10,568 nucleotides of DNA from JANWHF01 sp036276235 (GTDB lineage Bacteria > Planctomycetota > Phycisphaerae > Tepidisphaerales > Tepidisphaeraceae). Positions 6,865 through 10,568 of the stretch are shown piece by piece (the stretch's first letter is position 1; the number at the start of each line of letters is the position of its first letter). The stretch covers positions 1 to 10,568 of the forward strand of contig DATBDZ010000298.1 of the NCBI GenBank assembly GCA_036276235.1. Reading direction: 5' to 3'. A program made the position numbers and the translations under genes. The notes beneath the pieces were generated by a model. It was not told the DNA's origin. It ran no database searches and saw nothing but the letters and a program-made list of their open reading frames with translations.

Positions 6865-7404
6865 ATGGGACTTTTATCACCCACTTTTAACTCGCTCAAC
6901 GACCTGTTCGTTCATGAGATCGGCGACCTCTATGATGCCGAGAATCGGCTGACCGAGGCACTGCCGAAGATGGCCGAGGCTGCCAGCTCCAGTGAATTGA
7001 AGCAGGCGTTTAACGATCATCTCCGCGAGACGCAGGGCCATGTGCGCCGGCTCGAAGAGGTGTTCAACCTCATCGGCGCCAAAGCCAAACGTGAAACATG
7101 TCCGGCCATGAAAGGGCTGATCGCAGAAGGCGAGCAGATGATCAGCGCGACCGGCGACGATCGCGTGCGCGATGCCGGGCTGATCGCCGCCGCTCAACGT
7201 GTTGAGCATTACGAGATGGCCAGCTACGGCGCCGCCCGTACCTTCGCGCGCCAACTTGGCCTCGCGCAAGCGGCTGATATTCTGCAGCGCACGCTCGACG
7301 AGGAAGGCGAAACCGACAAGAAGCTGACCCGCATCGCCGAGGGATCGATCAACATGCAAGCCGGACAAAACAGCGCCAGCCAGATGAGCGGCATGCATGC
7401 ATGA
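6865..7404 (+). CDS. DUF892 ferritin-like protein (YciE/YciF family)
   Basis: This 179-residue, mostly helical protein belongs to the DUF892 (YciE/YciF) branch of ferritin-like di-iron four-helix bundles, which are commonly stress-induced. Candidate metal-ligand segments appear in order: HEIGDLYDAENRL (17-29), DHLRETQGHVRRLEEVF (51-67), QRVEHYEMASYGAARTFA (111-128) and LDEEGETDKKLTRIA (144-158). The usual carboxylate and histidine positions are kept (Glu18, Glu26, Glu55, His59, Glu114, Glu117, Glu147). Cys79 lies between helices 2 and 3. Family members are linked to osmotic, desiccation or oxidative stress, but the reaction is not known. The last 17 residues are a flexible tail rich in Gln, Ser and Met. 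The gene appears monocistronic, with its own ribosome binding site and a strong hairpin after it. Confidence 0.95.
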   Translation: MGLLSPTFNSLNDLFVHEIGDLYDAENRLTEALPKMAEAASSSELKQAFNDHLRETQGHVRRLEEVFNLIGAKAKRETCPAMKGLIAEGEQMISATGDDRVRDAGLIAAAQRVEHYEMASYGAARTFARQLGLAQAADILQRTLDEEGETDKKLTRIAEGSINMQAGQNSASQMSGMHA

Positions 7405-7423
7405 TCTGTTAGCGACGAATCAA

Positions 7424-7455
7424 GGCGGCGGGCGCGACCTTCGGCGCTCGCCGCC
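7424..7455 (+). terminator. Terminator-like GC hairpin after the DUF892 gene
   Basis: Arms 7424-7435 and 7444-7455 pair over 12 bases with a single G-U wobble, around an 8-base loop. The hairpin starts 20 bases after the stop codon. It lacks a downstream T-run (AAGGG follows), so it is a stable 3' structure rather than a textbook intrinsic terminator. Confidence 0.45.
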
Positions 7456-7481
7456 AAGGGTACCAGAGCATCGCGGCGATA

Positions 7482-7509
7482 TTGGGCAAACCCCCTGACT
7501 TGGTTTAAT
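7482..7509 (+). promoter_or_regulatory. Possible promoter of the FkbM gene
   Basis: TTGGGC (7482-7487) and TTTAAT (7504-7509) are 16 bases apart, and the -10 carries a TG extension (TGG at 7501-7503). Transcription would start near 7516, giving a leader of about a dozen bases with no Shine-Dalgarno site. Confidence 0.35.
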
Positions 7510-7528
7510 ATCGCGCTTCGATTAACCG

Positions 7529-8326
7529 ATGCTCAACTCCCTTCGCCATTGGATGATCGAGCGCCTCCGTTGTGCAAAACACAACTGGCTGGATGGCGTT
7601 TCCTTCCGTGTGGGCTATCGCGGCGGGATCTACGAAGTCCGAACGGAAGATGGCCTGAAATTCCGATTCCCATTTAATCCCTACACAAGTTTTTATGAAA
7701 TCGGCGGATATCTCGCGGAAGGTGAATGGGAGCTTGAGCCGGGGATGTGGGTCATCGATGCCGGGGGCGAGCGCGGGGAATTCGCACTTTATGCGGCGCG
7801 CAAAGTCGGCTCCAGCGGCGGCGTCATCATGCTCGAACCTGACCCGCAAAGCCGCGCAATCGCGGAACAGGCCTTCGCCGCCAATGGCGGAAAACCGGAC
7901 AATCTTGTTGTGCTCAGCCAGGGCCTTTGGAGCAAGCCGGGGACATTAAAGTTTGCCGCGGGTCTTGGCGGGAGTTCGGTGCTGGTCGATGCGGGAACCG
8001 AGGTCGCCGCTTCAGCTAAATCGGCGGGCGCCACAATGATGGATCTGGAAGTTCACTCCCTCCAAAGTCTGGTTGAATCCCTCAAACTGCCGCGGCTGGA
8101 TTTCGTCAAGATGGATATCGAGGGCGCGGAAATCGAAGCGGTGGAGGGAAGCGGCACAGTGCTCGAACAATTCAAGCCGCGATTGGCGATCGCGTCGTAT
8201 CACATTCGCGAAGGAAAGAAGACTAGCGAACTGCTCGAACCGCTCTTCCGTCAGCATCACTACCAGACTCGCACCGGGTTCCCCGGTCATCCGACAACTT
8301 ACGGGTGGCCCGCCGATGGGTCATAG
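7529..8326 (+). CDS. FkbM family SAM-dependent methyltransferase
   Basis: This 265-residue protein has a Rossmann methyltransferase fold of the FkbM type. Members methylate hydroxyl groups of sugars or small molecules, often in surface glycans. Residues 27-70 are the usual N-terminal strand region. Motif I is VIDAGGERGEFALYAARKVG (75-94) and the acidic strand end is VIMLEPDP (99-106). The family signature is LDFVKMDIEGAEIEAVEG (190-207), with the tail beginning PRLAIASYHI (217-226). In motif I the common G-A-N-x-G is replaced by G-G-E-R-G, keeping both outer glycines and the Asp. No signal peptide is present, so it acts in the cytoplasm. Its last 6 bases overlap the convergent glycosyltransferase gene. 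The shared glycan theme with that neighbour is suggestive, but they are not co-transcribed. Confidence 0.93.
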   Translation: MLNSLRHWMIERLRCAKHNWLDGVSFRVGYRGGIYEVRTEDGLKFRFPFNPYTSFYEIGGYLAEGEWELEPGMWVIDAGGERGEFALYAARKVGSSGGVIMLEPDPQSRAIAEQAFAANGGKPDNLVVLSQGLWSKPGTLKFAAGLGGSSVLVDAGTEVAASAKSAGATMMDLEVHSLQSLVESLKLPRLDFVKMDIEGAEIEAVEGSGTVLEQFKPRLAIASYHIREGKKTSELLEPLFRQHHYQTRTGFPGHPTTYGWPADGS

Positions 8327-9301
8327 AGATTTATCCATTGGGCGAAGGCGCGACGTGATCGCTTTCCACAAGTTCCCCGCGCCAAACTGTTGCCCAACCC
8401 GCTCGACTCTCGCCGTAAAGTCCTCGTTATTTGCTCCGCTGAGGGCTGGGATAGATGCCGGCAACATCCCCAGACCGTCGCGCACGGCGCGGAAATAGGC
8501 GCCGGGCTGCCGCTTCCAGATTCCCTGGCCAAAATTGTACAGCAGCAGGAGCGGCACGTAGCGCGCCTTTTGCCAACCCGTCGCGTAGCGGCGCAGATAC
8601 CAGAGCGAATTGCGAACCGTGTAATAGAGAAACCGCGTGGAGCGCGCGGTTGGCGAGGGCCGATGCAGCATCAGGATTTCAGGATAGTAGAGAACCGCAA
8701 ACCCCGCCGCCAGAAACTTGATCTCGAGGAAATTTTCGGCGCCGTAGAGAAATACATCGCGGTTGTAGTACCCGACGCTATCCAGCGCGCTTCGCAGAAA
8801 TCCGACGCCGCCGCTGTGATAATGGCGGAGATTGAGCGGGCCAACGCGCTGATCCTCCCGGCGCAGCTCGGCAATATCGGGATCTCCAGAAACCAGGTCT
8901 CTGACGCGCGTCGCCACGACGCCTTGATTGGCCGGCCCTTCGCGGAAGCGCCGCGCCACTTCGGTCAAAACAGTCGGCTCGGGCATCTCCGAGTCATTAT
9001 CCATCTGGAAAATGTATCGCCCACGCGACTCGCGAAACCCCACCGAGTATCCGTCCATCCCAAGATTCTCGGCGGAGGCGATCGTCCTGACTTGCGGGAA
9101 CTCCCGGGCAAGCATTTCAATCGAGCCGTCGGTTGAGGCGTTATCCACAACGATGATCTCAACCGAGGGATAATCCTGGCGACCCACCGATAGAAGCGCC
9201 CGCCGAAGATCGGCGCAACGGTTATAGTTCACGATGACGACTGAAATAAGTTCGTCTTCAGACGCAAGGGCGGCGTGCGGTTGGGTCTGATCCCCGGACA
9301 T
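8321..9301 (-). CDS. Family 2 glycosyltransferase (rhamnosyltransferase-like)
   Basis: This GT-A glycosyltransferase of 326 residues transfers a sugar from a nucleotide donor, most likely for surface polysaccharide or glycolipid. Counting from the ATG at 9301, it has ISVVIVNYN (19-27), IIVVDNASTDGS (49-60), the DXD-type motif MDNDSE (100-105), the acceptor region HSGGVGFLR (162-170), and YGAENFLEIKFLAAGFAVLYYP (186-207, conserved in rhamnosyltransferase-like members). The C-terminal part is hydrophobic and aromatic (LYYTVRNSLWYLRR, 225-238; YVPLLLLYNFG, 248-258), so it probably sits at the membrane surface. The donor and acceptor cannot be read from sequence. I chose ATG 9301 over ATG 9337 because the latter lies inside the -35 box and adds 12 residues outside the fold. 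It follows pdxH by 69 bases on the same strand. Confidence 0.93.
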   Translation of the reverse strand: MSGDQTQPHAALASEDELISVVIVNYNRCADLRRALLSVGRQDYPSVEIIVVDNASTDGSIEMLAREFPQVRTIASAENLGMDGYSVGFRESRGRYIFQMDNDSEMPEPTVLTEVARRFREGPANQGVVATRVRDLVSGDPDIAELRREDQRVGPLNLRHYHSGGVGFLRSALDSVGYYNRDVFLYGAENFLEIKFLAAGFAVLYYPEILMLHRPSPTARSTRFLYYTVRNSLWYLRRYATGWQKARYVPLLLLYNFGQGIWKRQPGAYFRAVRDGLGMLPASIPALSGANNEDFTARVERVGQQFGAGNLWKAITSRLRPMDKSL

Positions 9302-9308
9302 CAGACAT

Positions 9309-9337
9309 ATTCTATTCGCAGAACGAAGCTCGAACAA
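9309..9337 (-). promoter_or_regulatory. Promoter of the GT2 gene, nearly leaderless
   Basis: On the minus strand TTGTTC (9337 to 9332) and TAGAAT (9314 to 9309) are separated by exactly 17 bases. Seven bases then lead to the ATG at 9301, so the transcript would start at or one base before the start codon. No Shine-Dalgarno site is present. The promoter separates the gene from the pdxH transcript and argues for the shorter start. Confidence 0.5.
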
Positions 9338-9370
9338 TGAAACCAGCGGCGACGATGAAGCCGGCGGCGC

Positions 9371-10039
9371 TTATGGCGCGAGCCGGCGAATCAGCCACTT
9401 CTGCTGCTCACACACATATTCAACCCGATCGTGCAATCGGCTCGGTCGGCCTTGCCAGAACTCCAGGCGGGTTGGCATGAGCCGATAGCCGCCCCAATAT
9501 GCCGGGCGCGCGACATCGCCGGTTGGGAACTGTCGATCCAGCTCGCGCTTGCGTCGTTCAAGCACCTCGCGCGATTCGATCACGGCGCTTTGTGAAGAGA
9601 CGACCGCGCCGATGCGCGCATCCGGCGGGCGAGCGCCAAAATACTCATCCGATTCATGCTCGCTCGTGCGCGAGATAGTTCCTTCGATGCGAACCTGCCG
9701 TTCGAGCTCGGGCCAGAAGAAGACCAGGGCCGCCCGCGGGTTTTGCGCGAGTTGGTGGCCTTTTTGGCTGTCGTAGTTGGTGAAGAACGCGAAGCCGTCT
9801 GCATTGACGATCTTCAGCAGCACCATCCGGGCCGACGGCTGGCCATCGGGCTTGCACGTCGCCAGCGTCATGGCATTCGGCTCGTTCACCTTCGCCGCGA
9901 TCGCTTCGTTGAGCCACGTGACGAACTGGCGAATCGGGTCGGGATCCACCTGGTCTTCGTCCAGCGACGCGCGGCGATATTCCACGCGCAAGCGGGAAAT
10001 ATCGGGAAACGAGGCATCGACAGTTTCCGACGATGACAT
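9371..10039 (-). CDS. pdxH: Pyridoxamine 5'-phosphate oxidase PdxH
   Basis: PdxH is an FMN-dependent cytoplasmic dimer that oxidises pyridoxine or pyridoxamine 5'-phosphate to pyridoxal 5'-phosphate, the last step of vitamin B6 synthesis and salvage. The 222-residue protein is full length. It shows the N-terminal YRRASLDEDQVDPDPIRQF (21-39), NAMTLATCKPDGQPSARMV (55-73) with FMN-site RMVLLK (71-76), FFTNYDSQKGHQL (85-97), the ALVFFWPELERQVRIEG strand pair (104-120), SDEYFGARP (130-138), QSAVIESR (150-157) and the PLP/FMN signature EFWQGRPSRLHDR (193-205) with Trp195, Arg201 and His203. It ends in the typical RLAP. The ATG lies 3 bases after the stop of the SprT-like gene, so translation is likely coupled; a GGAG lies 11 bases upstream, inside that gene. 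Confidence 0.97.
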   Translation of the reverse strand: MSSSETVDASFPDISRLRVEYRRASLDEDQVDPDPIRQFVTWLNEAIAAKVNEPNAMTLATCKPDGQPSARMVLLKIVNADGFAFFTNYDSQKGHQLAQNPRAALVFFWPELERQVRIEGTISRTSEHESDEYFGARPPDARIGAVVSSQSAVIESREVLERRKRELDRQFPTGDVARPAYWGGYRLMPTRLEFWQGRPSRLHDRVEYVCEQQKWLIRRLAP

Positions 10040-10042
10040 TGT

Positions 10043-10513
10043 TTACGACACTCCGATTGAAGACGGCTCCGCCGGCGACTTCATGCGAAAGACCAGCCGC
10101 CCGCGGCACTGGCGGCAAATGAGCCGCGCCCGCCGCAGCCGCCGACGCTCGACCCACCACCCGCATGCGCCGCAGCCGAGCATGTACGGCGCCGCCGCGC
10201 GCGGCGGCGAGCGGACGGCAACGTCGTCATAACATCGCTTCGGATTCGCGCCGATGCGCCTGCAAACTTCCCGCCAGCGCCGGCCATGCCCATCGCCGGG
10301 CGAGAGCGCATGCGCGATCTCATGCAGGATTGTATCGCGCACCTGCTCTTGGTCATTTAATAAAACCAGTGGCCGCGAAAGCGTAATCAGCCGTCGGCTG
10401 ATAAAGCAGCACCCAAACCGCCGCCGGGCATGATCGAAGCGAAAGTCCCAATCGCCAGCGCCATGCTCGATCATCAGCCGGCGAGCGAGGAGCTTGGCGT
10501 CGTGGGGATGCAT
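10043..10513 (-). CDS. SprT-like zinc metalloprotease-fold protein
   Basis: This 156-residue protein has a SprT-like zincin domain. The metal site is HEIAHAL (His64, Glu65, His68) with a third ligand probably His76 in GDGHGRRW, followed by the conserved CRRIGANPKRCYD (84-96). A C-terminal zinc ribbon uses Cys114-x-x-Cys117 and Cys133-x-x-Cys136. The N-terminal LMIEHGAGDWDFRFDHARRRFGCC (13-36) also fits the family. Eukaryotic relatives such as Spartan cut proteins cross-linked to DNA; the role of bacterial members is not established, so a DNA-repair function is only a possibility. The start at 10513 is supported by GGGAG 5 bases upstream. It is the first gene of a two-gene unit with pdxH. Confidence 0.92.
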   Translation of the reverse strand: MHPHDAKLLARRLMIEHGAGDWDFRFDHARRRFGCCFISRRLITLSRPLVLLNDQEQVRDTILHEIAHALSPGDGHGRRWREVCRRIGANPKRCYDDVAVRSPPRAAAPYMLGCGACGWWVERRRLRRARLICRQCRGRLVFRMKSPAEPSSIGVS

Positions 10514-10518
10514 GCTTT

Positions 10519-10523
10519 CTCCC
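10519..10523 (-). promoter_or_regulatory. Shine-Dalgarno of the SprT-like gene, inside a repeat
   Basis: The minus strand reads GGGAG (10523 to 10519), then 5 bases, then ATG at 10513. These bases belong to, or directly abut, the left arm of the palindromic repeat at 10521-10543, so the repeat seems to supply the ribosome binding site. Confidence 0.55.
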
Positions 10524-10560
10524 TCTCCCTCCCAGGGAGAGGGCCGGGGTGAGGGTGAGG
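10521..10560. repeat. Purine-rich palindromic repeat (family C)
   Basis: CCCTCTCCCT (10521-10530) and AGGGAGAGGG (10534-10543) form a perfect 10-base-pair stem with a 3-base loop. A G-rich tail, CCGGGGTGAGGGTGAGG (10544-10560), follows. The style resembles dispersed CCCTCTCCC/GGGAGAGGG intergenic repeats seen in several bacterial groups. It may continue past the window edge. Confidence 0.7.
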
Positions 10561-10568
10561 CGCTCGAA

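Noticed and set aside
8390..9136. Plus-strand open frame opposite the GT2 gene
   Set aside because: It mirrors a clearly conserved glycosyltransferase. Its own translation has no recognisable motif and no start signal.
7529..9301. A surface-glycan operon or novel biosynthetic cluster
   Set aside because: The FkbM and GT2 genes are convergent with separate promoters, and their other neighbours are housekeeping or stress genes; no transport or polymerisation genes are present.
1..10568. Defence system, prophage, integron, CRISPR array or insertion sequence
   Set aside because: No spaced direct repeats, transposase, integrase, toxin-antitoxin pair or phage structural gene was found. The gene content is largely ordinary chromosomal functions.

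Overview
The window is a GC-rich stretch of bacterial chromosome with ten protein-coding genes and almost no spare DNA; no gene-free gap exceeds about 140 bases. The best guess for the source is a Planctomycetota bacterium, perhaps Phycisphaerae-like. This rests on a DUF4058 protein, a TMTC-like membrane protein with TPRs, scattered palindromic intergenic repeats and few Shine-Dalgarno sequences. It is inference from gene content, not a phylogenetic result.

Layout. Bases 1-112 hold two intergenic repeats. A hybrid sensor histidine kinase (108-2171, minus) is divergent from a multi-spanning TMTC-like protein with C-terminal TPRs (2278-4236, plus). That gene ends 2 bases from the convergent DUF4058 gene (4239-5012, minus), which is divergent from thiG, thiazole synthase (5090-5908, plus). 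A long hairpin repeat separates thiG from rsmG, the 16S rRNA G527 methyltransferase (6047-6748, plus). Then come a DUF892 ferritin-like stress protein (6865-7404, plus) and an FkbM-family methyltransferase (7529-8326, plus). The last overlaps tail-to-tail with a family 2 glycosyltransferase (8321-9301, minus). The right end is a tight minus-strand pair: a SprT-like zinc metalloprotease-fold gene (10043-10513) followed after 3 bases by pdxH (9371-10039).

The genes do not form one pathway. They mix cofactor synthesis (thiG, pdxH), ribosome modification (rsmG), stress or iron handling (DUF892), surface glycan work (FkbM, GT2, possibly the TMTC-like protein) and signalling (the kinase). I found no CRISPR array, tRNA, rRNA, insertion sequence, phage gene or defence system.

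The most interesting signals are non-coding. Three genes (DUF4058, thiG, GT2) have a good -10 box only 6-7 bases before the start codon, which predicts leaderless or nearly leaderless mRNAs. Three different families of palindromic repeats sit in the gaps. One contains the stop codon of the kinase and another overlaps the ribosome binding site of the SprT-like gene. The kinase sensor also contains a threefold internal sequence repeat.
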